Assembly: GCA_018652265.1 (NCBI GenBank)
Contig: JABICL010000034.1
Location: 36,969-100,968 of the forward strand
Reading direction: 5' to 3'
DNA from: Candidatus Peribacteria bacterium
Lineage (GTDB): Bacteria > Patescibacteriota > Gracilibacteria > Peribacterales > Peribacteraceae
Length of the DNA stretch: 64,000 nucleotides
In this document: one piece after another, positions 6,323 to 14,995 of the stretch
How positions within the stretch are numbered: the first letter of the stretch is position 1
How the letters are laid out: each line of letters opens with the position of its first letter
Made by a program: the position numbers and the translations under genes
The notes under the pieces: model-generated
What the model saw: only the letters and a program-made list of their open reading frames with translations
What the model was told of the DNA's origin: nothing
The model's database searches: none

Positions 6323-8200
6323 TTATTCTGTAGATTCGCTTGGTTTGTCTGTATCAGAATCTTCTATTGTTGTCTCAGATTCACTTTTTGGTTCGGCAGG
6401 TTCTTTGTTTGCATTATTGTCTACAGCAGCAGTATCTTCTCCTGTTGTAGCCTCAGGAAGTTTTTCTTCTAAAATTGATTCAACATCTTTCAAGGCAATG
6501 GTGAGAGTATTTTTCTCAGTATCTCTAGTCCCAGTATCAAATTCAACATCCTTAGCATTGTTTATGATAATGACAAACTGATCTTCAAGCCCAAAATGAA
6601 TATCTTCTATATTTACGCCTATAGCATTAGCAATTTTTTGTAGTACTGGTTTCAATCTACCTGTCAAAACTTCAAAATCGCTTCCAAGCTTCTTTGTAAT
6701 TTCAGATTTCTTCTCAAGTTTTTCATTTTCCAGGGTTTTCTCTTTTACAAGATCATCTAATTTTTGGGCAGCTTCTTTGTTTGAGACAATCCTATCCTGT
6801 ATTGTTTTTAGTTCAATCTCAAGCATCTTAACCTTGGTCTCCATTCCTTCATCTGAGCTTAAGTCTCCAATTTGACCTTTTAGTTCTCCTTCTTGTATGT
6901 ATAGATCTTTGTTTGATTCTTCGTATTTTTCTCTGCTCGATTCAAGATCGACAATATCTTTTTCATTAGATTTAATTTTTTCCGTTGTATCTCCATCTAT
7001 CTCATTTATTGCATCACGGGTTTGCTCTGTAGTTTCAGGGTTTTTTGCTGCAATCTCACTTTTAATTTCCGTTTCTTCAGGACTATCTGTTTTTGCCACT
7101 TCATTTACCTCTGTTTCTTCAGGAGTTTCACTCGTATCTTCATCCTTTTCGATTTTATCAAAAAGAGTTCCCTTTCCAAATTCTTTAAACATTTTCAGTA
7201 TCATTGCAAAAGCCTCTGCAAGAGCCTTTATTTGATCTTTACCATTCATCTTATCAAAGTCCTCCATTACTTCATTGATATCTTGGTATGATTTGTCGAA
7301 ATTTGTTTCAGGATCTTCTAAAAATCTTGTACTAGGCTTTGGTTCTATTGGATGACCTGCTTGCTCTGCATTGTTTCTAAATTCTGTGTCTATAATGTTT
7401 CTTTCTTTATCTGAAATCTTATCCAAAGATGCACCATTTTTTGACCAAAAATCTGAGACTTCTGTTTGTGATTCAGTATTTTTACCTTCTTCTCTAAGGG
7501 CAACAGCCTTAGCTAAAACGATTTTTCCTTCTGCTTGGATCTGTTTTGCTAGTTTTGATAATTGTTCCTTGCCTTCTTCGGGGGATTCTGCGCTGTCATT
7601 TGGAGCCGCTCCTTCTCCCTCTCCTTTTGCTGATTCTGTTGGCTTTGCAGCATCTTCTGCTAAGTCTCCCATTACGTTTCCTGAGCCTTCCTCTACATCG
7701 ACTATTTGATTCCTTTTTCCAATAAGAGCCTCCATCTCAGAGCCAATGTCTCCTTCATATTTTGAGGGATCTTTCTGCTCCAGATCTGCAATTTTCTGAT
7801 TTATCTCTTCTAGGCTGAGACTGTCCGAACTCTGTTTTGTATTAGGTTTGTCAGGGTGTTCTCCAACTACTGCAGAATCCAAATCCTCATCCATAGGTAT
7901 TTGATTGCTATCATTATCTATTTTACTTCCAATATTTTTAAACCATTTATCTGTATTTTTGATTGCATCTTCCAAAGGATTAGCTTTTTTTGCTGTATTC
8001 TTAGCCTCTTCTTTTGCTACAGTTTTTGCTTCAGAGGCATCCTCAATAGCAGGAGGCATATCTGCTTTGCTTGGATCTTCAAAATCATCAGGGTTTTCAG
8101 GCATTGGTTGTTCTTGATCTCCCCCTTCTCCCCCCATAAAAACAAGAAATCTCTCTTTCTCGTTATAGTCAATTTCTGATGTGTATGTGTGTTTTTCCAT
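6323..8200 (-). CDS. Large acidic coiled-coil protein, truncated by a stop
   Basis: A 625-residue, very Glu/Lys/Asp/Ser/Thr-rich protein without signal peptide or membrane segment. Long low-complexity acidic stretches surround a helical domain near residues 300-345 (VMEDFDKMNGKDQIKALAEA, ILKMFKEFGKG). A coiled coil follows at about 415-500 (EKYEESNKDLYIQEGELKGQ). A globular-looking part comes near 510-580 (VLQKIANAIGVNIEDIHFGL). The frame continues beyond the stop, so the native protein was probably longer. A small helical gene (8222-8554) lies just upstream in the same direction and may be a partner. Function unknown. Confidence 0.7.
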   Translation of the reverse strand: MEKHTYTSEIDYNEKERFLVFMGGEGGDQEQPMPENPDDFEDPSKADMPPAIEDASEAKTVAKEEAKNTAKKANPLEDAIKNTDKWFKNIGSKIDNDSNQIPMDEDLDSAVVGEHPDKPNTKQSSDSLSLEEINQKIADLEQKDPSKYEGDIGSEMEALIGKRNQIVDVEEGSGNVMGDLAEDAAKPTESAKGEGEGAAPNDSAESPEEGKEQLSKLAKQIQAEGKIVLAKAVALREEGKNTESQTEVSDFWSKNGASLDKISDKERNIIDTEFRNNAEQAGHPIEPKPSTRFLEDPETNFDKSYQDINEVMEDFDKMNGKDQIKALAEAFAMILKMFKEFGKGTLFDKIEKDEDTSETPEETEVNEVAKTDSPEETEIKSEIAAKNPETTEQTRDAINEIDGDTTEKIKSNEKDIVDLESSREKYEESNKDLYIQEGELKGQIGDLSSDEGMETKVKMLEIELKTIQDRIVSNKEAAQKLDDLVKEKTLENEKLEKKSEITKKLGSDFEVLTGRLKPVLQKIANAIGVNIEDIHFGLEDQFVIIINNAKDVEFDTGTRDTEKNTLTIALKDVESILEEKLPEATTGEDTAAVDNNANKEPAEPKSESETTIEDSDTDKPSESTE

Positions 8201-8221
8201 AATGGATTAGGTAATAAATAT

Positions 8222-8554
8222 TTATTTTTCTTTTTGTATTTGTTTTTCTATTTCTGCAAGTTTTACTTCTTCCTTTTCTTTATTTCTATTTTCTAAGCTT
8301 TGTATAGAAATTCTCTTGTACTCTACAATTTTCTGGTTCATGCCTGCTAGATATTCATCTAGCTCTTTGTGATACTGAGCGAATGCTTTGTTATATCTAT
8401 TTTTTCTTTCCTCTTTTTCTTCTGGGGTTTCATTTTTATATTTTTCCTCCAGACCATCTAAATTTTTGGAAAGAAGATCAGATTCAATCTTTCCCATAAG
8501 CAAGTCATAAATTTCCTGGCCGCTAGGTATAACTGGTGGGTCGATTTGGGACAT
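8222..8554 (-). CDS. Small helical (coiled-coil) protein
   Basis: A 110-residue, highly charged protein, almost entirely predicted helix (LEEKYKNETPEEKEERKNRY, NKEKEEVKLAEIEKQIQKEK). It starts MSQIDPPVIPSG. It lies 21 nt upstream of the large acidic coiled-coil gene, same strand, so the two are probably one operon. A TATAAT stands about 27 nt before its start, giving a short leader. No domain recognised. Confidence 0.6.
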   Translation of the reverse strand: MSQIDPPVIPSGQEIYDLLMGKIESDLLSKNLDGLEEKYKNETPEEKEERKNRYNKAFAQYHKELDEYLAGMNQKIVEYKRISIQSLENRNKEKEEVKLAEIEKQIQKEK

Positions 8555-8589
8555 TTTTGTTTGTTTTAGTTTTCCTATTATTATACCAT

Positions 8590-8812
8590 ACGGCTTCGCG
8601 TTTAGGAATAGACCTATTCATTTGTCATATCACTTATTTTGACCAGCGATCCCGCTACGCCGCCATTATTTCCGTTATTTTAATATGCCATTGGATGTGC
8701 TTTAATTGCAGGTTTTGATAAGAATTTGCCATTGTTTACCACCCAGAGATTCGCTACAGTAAGCCTAACATCACCGCTTGCCCCGTAGTGCTGCAAAGCT
8801 ACTTCTGGGGCC
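8590..8812. other. Intergenic region before the metK leader
   Basis: No convincing gene. The only structure seen is GCCCC...GGGGC around 8779-8811, just before the riboswitch. It is probably upstream promoter DNA for the metK transcript. Confidence 0.4.
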
Positions 8813-8917
8813 AACTATCAAGAGAGACATAAAGGGAACTGGCCCGTCTGCATATGTCCCCCAACCGCCCCTAATACGGGAAAGGTGGGAAATCCAGCCC
8901 CTATACGGGAAGATAGC
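8813..8917 (+). promoter_or_regulatory. SAM-I family (S-box) riboswitch
   Basis: P1 is CTATC (8815-8819) with GATAG (8912-8916). Between them lie the S-box landmarks in order: AAGAGAG, AAAGGGAACTGGCCC, CCCCCAACC, CCCCTAATACGGG, AAAGGTGGGAAATCCAGCCCC, then GGGAAGATAG. It sits directly before metK, the enzyme that makes S-adenosylmethionine, the classical target. When SAM is bound, the terminator just downstream should form and switch metK off. A SAM-I/IV variant is possible. Confidence 0.88.
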
Positions 8918-8925
8918 AAAAGCTC

Positions 8926-8962
8926 AACTCTTCTCTTATAAGGAAAGAGTTATTTCTTTATT
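8926..8962 (+). terminator. Regulatory terminator of the metK leader
   Basis: AACTCTT (8926-8932) pairs with AAGAGTT (8945-8951). An inner stem TCTT/AAGGA closes a small loop, and ATTTCTTTATTTATA follows. It lies between the SAM aptamer and the metK ATG, as expected for the expression platform. Confidence 0.8.
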
Positions 8963-8977
8963 TATACCCCTCACCCC

Positions 8978-10180
8978 ATGTCTTACTTTTTCACATCAGA
9001 ATCCGTAACCGAAGGTCATCCAGATAAAATTTGTGACCAAATCTCCGATGCAATACTAGATGCAGTTCTAAAAGAAGATCCTACAGGCAAAGTATGTTGT
9101 GAAGTGTTTACAACAACTGGATTGATAGTAATAGGAGGAGAAATTACTACAAAGACATATGTTGATGTAGCTAAAGTTGCGCGCGGATTGCTTAGAGAAA
9201 TTGGTTATACAGATTCAAAATATGGTATTGATTGCGATAGTTGTTCTGTAATAGTTGCGATTGATGAGCAAAGTCCAGAGATTGCACAAGGAGAGTCAGA
9301 TACAGATGGAACACACAAAGAAATGGGAGCAGGGGATCAAGGTCTTATGTTTGGATATGCATGCGATGAAACTCCTGAACTTATGCCTTTGCCTATTAAA
9401 TTGTCGCATAGTTTAGCGCGTAGACTTGCAGATGTTCGTAGATCGAAGACTATAAACTATCTAAGGCCAGATGGGAAAAGCCAGGTTACCGTGGAATATG
9501 ATGATCAGAATAAGCCTATAAGAGTTGATACTGTAGTAATTGCAGCACAGCATGATGATACAGTGACACAAGATCAGATTAAGACAGATGTGATAAGACA
9601 TGTTATTGAGCCTGTATGTGAAGATTATATTGATTCAAAAACTCGTTTTCTTGTGAATGAAACAGGAAAATTTGTTTTAGGTGGACCGCAGGCTGATACT
9701 GGTCTTACTGGTCGAAAAATTATTGTAGATACATATGGAGGCATGGGACGTCATGGTGGCGGATGTTTTTCTGGAAAAAGTCCGAACAAACAAGATCGAT
9801 CGGGGGCATATATGGCCCGTTACGTAGCCAAAAATATTGTTAAAGCAGGATTGGCAAAAAAATGTGAAGTGCAAATTTCATATGCTATTGGTTTTCCTGA
9901 GCCTATTTCAATTCATGTAGATACATTTGGCACAGGAACTGCAGGCGATAGAGTGCTAGAAAAAGCAGTTTCTGAAACATTTGATCTCAAGCCTGCTGCT
10001 ATAATTCGTGATCTTGACCTTCTTAATCCTCAGTACAAAGCGCTTGCTGCTTATGGTCATATGGGAAGAGAAGACTTAAATGTTAAGTGGGAGAAGTGCG
10101 ATAGAGTAGAAGCTCTTAAGTCTGCAGTAGCTAATGTAAATACAGTGAAATCCAGTGATCCTGTATTGCAAGCAGCTTAG
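8978..10180 (+). CDS. metK: S-adenosylmethionine synthetase
   Basis: This enzyme makes S-adenosylmethionine from methionine and ATP in the cytoplasm. The 400-residue protein has the family length and signatures: [20 protein letters not shown] near the N-terminus, [16 protein letters not shown] near 114, and the [20 protein letters not shown] loop near 253-273. It is preceded by a SAM riboswitch and terminator. It has no Shine-Dalgarno site before the ATG. Its stop overlaps the stop of the convergent amidase gene in the shared TTAG. Confidence 0.98.
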   Translation: MSYFFTSESVTEGHPDKICDQISDAILDAVLKEDPTGKVCCEVFTTTGLIVIGGEITTKTYVDVAKVARGLLREIGYTDSKYGIDCDSCSVIVAIDEQSPEIAQGESDTDGTHKEMGAGDQGLMFGYACDETPELMPLPIKLSHSLARRLADVRRSKTINYLRPDGKSQVTVEYDDQNKPIRVDTVVIAAQHDDTVTQDQIKTDVIRHVIEPVCEDYIDSKTRFLVNETGKFVLGGPQADTGLTGRKIIVDTYGGMGRHGGGCFSGKSPNKQDRSGAYMARYVAKNIVKAGLAKKCEVQISYAIGFPEPISIHVDTFGTGTAGDRVLEKAVSETFDLKPAAIIRDLDLLNPQYKALAAYGHMGREDLNVKWEKCDRVEALKSAVANVNTVKSSDPVLQAA

Positions 10181-13100
10181 TTTCTCAGAGAGTGCACAGG
10201 GAGAATCTTCGTTCCTGGATAGTAATAATGCAAAATTTCTTCTGCAGTTTTACCTTCGTTAGCTTGCCCCTCTGCTCCGCAGCCTGACATACCTACTCCG
10301 TGTCCTGCATTACTCATGCCTTTGCACCATGGATCATCTTTTGAGTTTAAATATGGAGTGTGTTCCCATCCCCATACATCGAGTGCTGATTTAGTTCTTC
10401 CATTGTCACTTGAGAAGTAAGGAGCTTTTACTACCTTTCTTTCCCAGGATAGAACCTTAGATTCTGTAGATTTCACAGCATCTTTCCATCGAGGATTTCT
10501 TTCTTCAAACACAACTCCTCCATAAGCTTGAAAACTTGCAGGACTATCAGATCCATCCCATGGCTTGCCAGGGAATTTTCTTTGTCCAGATATCAGATAA
10601 AAAAGAGCATAAGATCTAGCAGCTATAGCGAATGCACGCTGCTTCTCGTATGGTTCTGTGTCTGGCTCTTCTGCTAGACCATTTAGATATGTTTCTAGTG
10701 GTAATTCATTTATGAACTTAATTTCATTGTCTATGATTCGACATTCCACAATTCCTCTGTATCTGTTTAGACTCTTTGTTTCTGTCATTATTTTTACGAA
10801 AGAGTTTGCATCCTCTGCAGAGAATTTAATATGTGGAGCAATTATGTGGCCATTACTTGTAATTACCTTACATTGATCATGTTCTTTTGTGATGTGAGCA
10901 GGGCCAGACTCTAGGAAAATTATATTTCCACCACCCTGTATTCTCATTGTAGAAGGAGAATTGAAGATAGAGTTTGGTTTTGTATAAGAAAGAAGAATTC
11001 TTATATTAGGATTATCCACATTGTTTGTAGTAGATCGAACAGGTGGAGGAGCGGTTTTTATTCTTCTTGCCCTTCTTTCTGCGCGCCTATCTGCCACAGT
11101 TCTTCTGGAAACCTGTCTGATAGATAATTGATTTGTACTAGAGCTTTGTCTAATTCTAATATTTGAATTTCCAGATACCTTCAGGCTGAAATTAATATCG
11201 CCTATAGAAAAAGTATAATCACCAATATTGCGTGGAGCTTTTACTATCAAATTCAAATCATGAGTTTGGAATTTTCTGAGTGAGATTGGAGCTTTGAAAT
11301 AAGATCCAACTCTTTGTGATCCATCTTCTGGCTTTAAGACTATTGTTGGATTAGATTTAACAACTGGTGAAATGTTTTGATATCTTCTAACACCATTTTT
11401 ACCAGCTCTTATCCTAAGGGGAATTATAGATTGCTCTTTTGGTTTGAGTGTAAGCTCAGTTCCGGCAAGAGCTTCTATTCTTGCGTCTACTCCAGTTTCT
11501 TTCCCTTTACTTCTTCTAGAAGAGGGAAGCGGGGCTAGGTGAGATTGTCCAGAAAATGCAATTTCTGGGATTGGTTCTGCTCTTGATGCAACTGTAATAA
11601 CATTCCCAATTATGTCTGATCCTTCAGCGAATTTAGGAACTATAGTTCTAGAATATTTACCTTCCTCTTCCACATTTTGTAATTGAACTCGAAAAGATCC
11701 TTGTTTTCCTGGGGCAATGCTATTTGGATGATTGATTACACTTACTTCTCCAGTTCCGCCTTCGATTTCAAATTGTACTTCTGTAATAGTATCTCGATCC
11801 CATGGTACCGAACCTGAATTAAATATTTTTATAGTGCCTGCCAAATCTTCTCCTGTTCTATGCAGAGGAGGGAAGTAAGAAGTCACATAAGTATATTTTG
11901 GGTTTCCATGTGAAATTTTAAATTTAACAGGAGCTATATTTTTTATAAGTCTCCTTCTGTTATTTATTACAGGAGTTAGATTTATGGTTCCTTCTTTTTC
12001 AGAAAGTCCACCCTGGATTCTCACTGTAAATGTTCCTATCTCTCCAGGTTTTACTTCTTGTTCTTTTATAAGTCCGGCTATGAAGCTATATGGCCTGTAT
12101 TCAGTAAGGAATGCGCCGGTATCACCTTCTCCAAGTAGCCAAGTTTTTTCGTTCCAGGTATCCATGCCTACATTCATAAATTGAACATCAAACTCCTTCA
12201 TCGCACCCATTGGCAGAGTTATGGGATCTATAGATGCCATGATTGCAGCTTCATTCTGTGAAGACTGAGCTGCTACAGAAGAAAAGAGTGGCCTAGAAGA
12301 CTCTCTTTCTTTTGCATGTTGTCTGATTTGCGGAAGTAGTTCTTGTGAAAATGTTCCAGGACATGATGTTTGCCCTACATCTCTATGTCCTATTACTGTT
12401 GGCATAGTTTTTCCATGATGAAGAGTTCTTCCTGTTGGATCTATTTTGTATTTATCTGCTAAATAAGAAACTAACCATCTAAGAGATGTAAGTTGTCCAT
12501 CTGTTGGCTTGCTACTTTGAAAATTTCCCATAAGAGAAATCCCCATAGTTCCTACATTGTTGCAGTATGCATGAGCTCCCACTGCATAATCTCCTCCAGC
12601 ACGACCTTCGTAGATTTGTCCGTCTGTATCTATTACGAAATTGTATCCGATATCTCCCCATCCTTTAGATGCAGTGTGATATTCATAAATTGTCCTCATT
12701 CTCTGTGGTCCTGTTCGGGTATTTGATGCATTAGTAGATTCTGCAGTGTGATGAATCACTATCATATTAACTTTGTCTGAATATCCCTGTGGCCACAAAA
12801 GTGCATTACCTGATTCATCTGAGAACTTTCTATTTGTTTCTCTAAATTCATCTGGATACAAAAAAGCTCTTCTGTCGCAATGTCTTATTTTGTCTGCTAG
12901 AAATGGATCACGATTATTAAATAGTCTTTCTATATCTTTTGCTCCACGATTTGAATATCTAAGTGTTTCATTTGCTCCCCATTGCCATCTGGGCACTATT
13001 ACTGCGGCAGGGGATAAGCTTCTTCCCGCTGCCTCCTCCCAATCAGTTGTAGATTTAGATGGAGAGATGGCATGCAAATTTATATTTGTAGATTTTTCAG

Positions 13101-13455
13101 ATTTTAACCTTACTTTTGTTGCAGAATCGGTGAAGAGTAAATTGCTGTGTCTTTCTCCTGGCATTTTTACATCATCATCTATGCTTAAATTTTTCCATTC
13201 AGACCATTTACTTCCTTCTAGAGTTTGAATCTTTAAGTTTTTAATCCCACTTGGTAGTTCCGCAGATATTCCTGTCGCAGGTTTTTCTAGAGATATCTCT
13301 TTTGTTCGTTTTGCTTTTAGTGCGATAGAACTACTGTGCACTTCTGCATGAACTTCTTGTGCCCATAGCAAAGATATAACTGCTGCAAGTACCAAAACTA
13401 TTGGCTTTGCAGTAATGCGGGATCTGTGAGAAATTTTAAAACGCCTAAGTAACAT
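10177..13455 (-). CDS. Secreted PGRP/amidase_2 and SpoIID fusion protein
   Basis: A 1092-residue exported cell-wall protein. Residues 1-37 are a signal peptide ending AQEVHA. A peptidoglycan-recognition amidase domain spans about 225-385, with [12 protein letters not shown] near 230, the [15 protein letters not shown] segment and [12 protein letters not shown] near 354; these supply zinc-ligand-type His and Cys residues. The middle has Ig-like modules ([10 protein letters not shown] and repeats). The C-terminal ~200 residues are a SpoIID/LytB domain ([10 protein letters not shown] near 910, [15 protein letters not shown] near 1055). SpoIID-type enzymes trim glycan strands that amidases have stripped, so the fusion would combine both steps. 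TATAAT ends 9 nt before the start. Confidence 0.9.
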   Translation of the reverse strand: MLLRRFKISHRSRITAKPIVLVLAAVISLLWAQEVHAEVHSSSIALKAKRTKEISLEKPATGISAELPSGIKNLKIQTLEGSKWSEWKNLSIDDDVKMPGERHSNLLFTDSATKVRLKSEKSTNINLHAISPSKSTTDWEEAAGRSLSPAAVIVPRWQWGANETLRYSNRGAKDIERLFNNRDPFLADKIRHCDRRAFLYPDEFRETNRKFSDESGNALLWPQGYSDKVNMIVIHHTAESTNASNTRTGPQRMRTIYEYHTASKGWGDIGYNFVIDTDGQIYEGRAGGDYAVGAHAYCNNVGTMGISLMGNFQSSKPTDGQLTSLRWLVSYLADKYKIDPTGRTLHHGKTMPTVIGHRDVGQTSCPGTFSQELLPQIRQHAKERESSRPLFSSVAAQSSQNEAAIMASIDPITLPMGAMKEFDVQFMNVGMDTWNEKTWLLGEGDTGAFLTEYRPYSFIAGLIKEQEVKPGEIGTFTVRIQGGLSEKEGTINLTPVINNRRRLIKNIAPVKFKISHGNPKYTYVTSYFPPLHRTGEDLAGTIKIFNSGSVPWDRDTITEVQFEIEGGTGEVSVINHPNSIAPGKQGSFRVQLQNVEEEGKYSRTIVPKFAEGSDIIGNVITVASRAEPIPEIAFSGQSHLAPLPSSRRSKGKETGVDARIEALAGTELTLKPKEQSIIPLRIRAGKNGVRRYQNISPVVKSNPTIVLKPEDGSQRVGSYFKAPISLRKFQTHDLNLIVKAPRNIGDYTFSIGDINFSLKVSGNSNIRIRQSSSTNQLSIRQVSRRTVADRRAERRARRIKTAPPPVRSTTNNVDNPNIRILLSYTKPNSIFNSPSTMRIQGGGNIIFLESGPAHITKEHDQCKVITSNGHIIAPHIKFSAEDANSFVKIMTETKSLNRYRGIVECRIIDNEIKFINELPLETYLNGLAEEPDTEPYEKQRAFAIAARSYALFYLISGQRKFPGKPWDGSDSPASFQAYGGVVFEERNPRWKDAVKSTESKVLSWERKVVKAPYFSSDNGRTKSALDVWGWEHTPYLNSKDDPWCKGMSNAGHGVGMSGCGAEGQANEGKTAEEILHYYYPGTKILPVHSLRN

Positions 13456-13534
13456 ATATCTCTGATTATAGCGGGTTTTTGGTAGTTTTGTAGGTTATGT
13501 ATTTTATGTATAAATTGTCCAATGCTCCCTAAAG

Positions 13535-13615
13535 CTAATGAATAATTAAAAATGAATAATGAATAATTATGGACTATTTCCTTTATTGTACATTTTTCAT
13601 TGTACATTTTTCATT
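13535..13615. repeat. AATGAAC/AATGAAT-type heptamer hairpin, copy 1
   Basis: Arms built of 7-base units such as AATGAAT and AATTAAA, with the core GGACTATTTCCTTTATT. They form a long AT-rich palindrome. Relatives are at 26071-26149, 27110-27191 and 59774-59858. It supplies the last ~11 codons of the leftward glycosyltransferase (NEKCTMKNVQ). Confidence 0.7.
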
Positions 13616-14812
13616 TGTCGTCTTAATAACATTTATATATTGATTTACCATCCTCTCAACAGAAAATCTTTCTCTAGCACTTTTTTCTCCATTTCTAGAC
13701 AGTTTCTCCAAAACTTCTTCTTTCTGAATTTCTGTAATTGCAGCTTTAATTTTATTACTACTTCCTGCAGGAACAATAATTGAATCCTCCGAGGAGATAT
13801 GCCTAGAGATTCCACATGCATCTGTACATATAGTAGGAATTCCTCGCATCATTGCTTCGGCAATCACTAGTCCAAAAGGATCATTTTCTCTGCTTGGCAA
13901 AACCAGACAATCTATCCGATTATAAAATTCTTCTATATTGGGAATTGATTCCACAAGCTCAATTTTTTGCTGCCCACTTGTTTGTTTTTGTATATTGCAG
14001 CGAGAACAGGCTTTTATAAGCTTATTTCTCTCAGGTCCATTTCCAACTATCTCTAGCTCCACATTCGAAAGATCTTTTATGGCTTCTATAAGCAGATCTA
14101 CTCCTTTGTCGTAAGTTAAGCGAGAAATACAGCCTATGCGGAAATTTCTAGCTTTCCTAGGGTGAACATTGTTGCTCTCCTCGACCGAGTCCGCCGAGGC
14201 GGACGAGTGGAGAGGCGCCTCTCGATTCAGCTCCTTGCTAGGAGCTTCACTCGAGGAAAGCCTTGTTTCCACTCCATTAGGAATAGAAATCACATCCTCC
14301 TCTCTCCACCCCATATCCAAATAAATATCTCTGCTCAGGTCAGATACCGTAACTGTAGTTGCTAGCCTGCTTAGTTTGCGAAGACGCGGAAGCCATGGAT
14401 TCCACTTAAGCCATCTTCCTACTTTATCATGTTCGACCCAGATTACTTTTATGTTGTTTTGAATGCACCACTCTGTGAGTAGAAGTTTTTCGCTTAGGCT
14501 CAACATGAAAACCGTGCTCAGTGTTCCGCGTTCCGCGTTCAGTGCTTCTATAAGCTTTTTCTTCATACCTTTCTTCCGCCATAAGAAACTAATTGCATTC
14601 CACTTAGTAACTGGCGGGGGATCAATATTCAATTCTTTCATGCGGTCCGCGGTCCGCGGTCCGCGGACCGCTCGTAATAGTGTTTTACAATCTCCCAAAA
14701 ACTCAACTTCATAACCTCTCTCTCCCAGTCCTTTCATTAAACTCAGCGTCTGCACCTCCGCCCCGCCGAAACGAGATTCAAGTGGAAATCTGGTAAATAG
14801 GACTTTCTTCAC
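13583..14812 (-). CDS. GT4-family glycosyltransferase carrying three repeat inserts
   Basis: A GT-B fold retaining glycosyltransferase of ~409 residues, probably acting on a surface glycan at the inner membrane face. The N-terminal domain has RFGGAEVQTLSLMKGL. The C-terminal domain has GCISRLTYDKGVDLLIEAI and the acidic motif ENDPFGLVIAEAMM. The start is a GTG. Repeat-derived peptides interrupt it. Heptamer repeats give RGPRTADR (about residues 48-57) and ALNAERGT (about 90-98). A palindromic element gives LSSSEAPSKELNREAPLHSS and onward (about 184-221), exactly in the linker between the two domains. The tail is also repeat-derived. It lies alone, away from the main glycan locus. Confidence 0.88.
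   Translation of the reverse strand: MKKVLFTRFPLESRFGGAEVQTLSLMKGLGERGYEVEFLGDCKTLLRAVRGPRTADRMKELNIDPPPVTKWNAISFLWRKKGMKKKLIEALNAERGTLSTVFMLSLSEKLLLTEWCIQNNIKVIWVEHDKVGRWLKWNPWLPRLRKLSRLATTVTVSDLSRDIYLDMGWREEDVISIPNGVETRLSSSEAPSKELNREAPLHSSASADSVEESNNVHPRKARNFRIGCISRLTYDKGVDLLIEAIKDLSNVELEIVGNGPERNKLIKACSRCNIQKQTSGQQKIELVESIPNIEEFYNRIDCLVLPSRENDPFGLVIAEAMMRGIPTICTDACGISRHISSEDSIIVPAGSSNKIKAAITEIQKEEVLEKLSRNGEKSARERFSVERMVNQYINVIKTTNEKCTMKNVQ
14150..14262. repeat. In-frame palindromic element inside a GT4 gene
   Basis: 113 bp bounded by AGCTTTCCT and AGGAAAGC, with the central perfect palindrome GAGAGGCGCCTCTC. In gene sense it reads the same way as the copy at 25430-25556 and encodes a closely related peptide (NREAPLHSS, ADSVEES, RKA). 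Confidence 0.9.
14521..14545. repeat. Heptamer repeat (TTCCGCG type) inside a GT4 gene
   Basis: GTGTTCCGCGTTCCGCGTTC: 7-base units in tandem, coding in frame on the reverse strand for ALNAERGT. Related to 61461-61488. Confidence 0.75.
14641..14671. repeat. Heptamer repeat (GGTCCGC type) inside a GT4 gene
   Basis: Three tandem GGTCCGC units followed by the inverted GGACCGC, about 30 bp. It is the same motif as 33108-33137 and is translated as RGPRTADR on the reverse strand. Confidence 0.85.
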
Positions 14813-14886
14813 CGGTATAAATTAACATGTTATTAGATTGGGCGCGTGCTTCAAAAAGGGAATATGAAGAGCGCTTTGAGCAAGAA

Positions 14887-14989
14887 GTAGCATGCGCGTC
14901 CCGCGCATGAGGTCAAATGGGCGTCCTCGCCCACGTTTACCGCGGGCACGATGCCCGCATGACCTCATCGCCGAGGACGGCGATGCTAC
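14887..14989. repeat. Nested palindromic element next to secA
   Basis: Outer arms GTAGCAT/ATGCTAC enclose ATGAGGTCA (14907) and TGACCTCAT (14960). Inside these are two hairpins, GGGCGTCCTCGCCC and GCGGGCACGATGCCCGC. Further hairpins flank them (CATGCGCG/CGCGCATG and CATCGCCG...CGGCGATG). It is GC-rich in an AT-rich region and lies directly downstream of secA. Confidence 0.75.
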
Positions 14990-14995
14990 GCCGTC

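Noticed and set aside
8778..9008. Plus-strand open frame overlapping the metK leader
   Set aside because: It coincides with the SAM aptamer and terminator and looks like structured RNA, not protein.
14150..14262. Insertion sequence or transposon
   Set aside because: No transposase is encoded in the window; the element is short, palindromic and translated, fitting a non-autonomous repeat.
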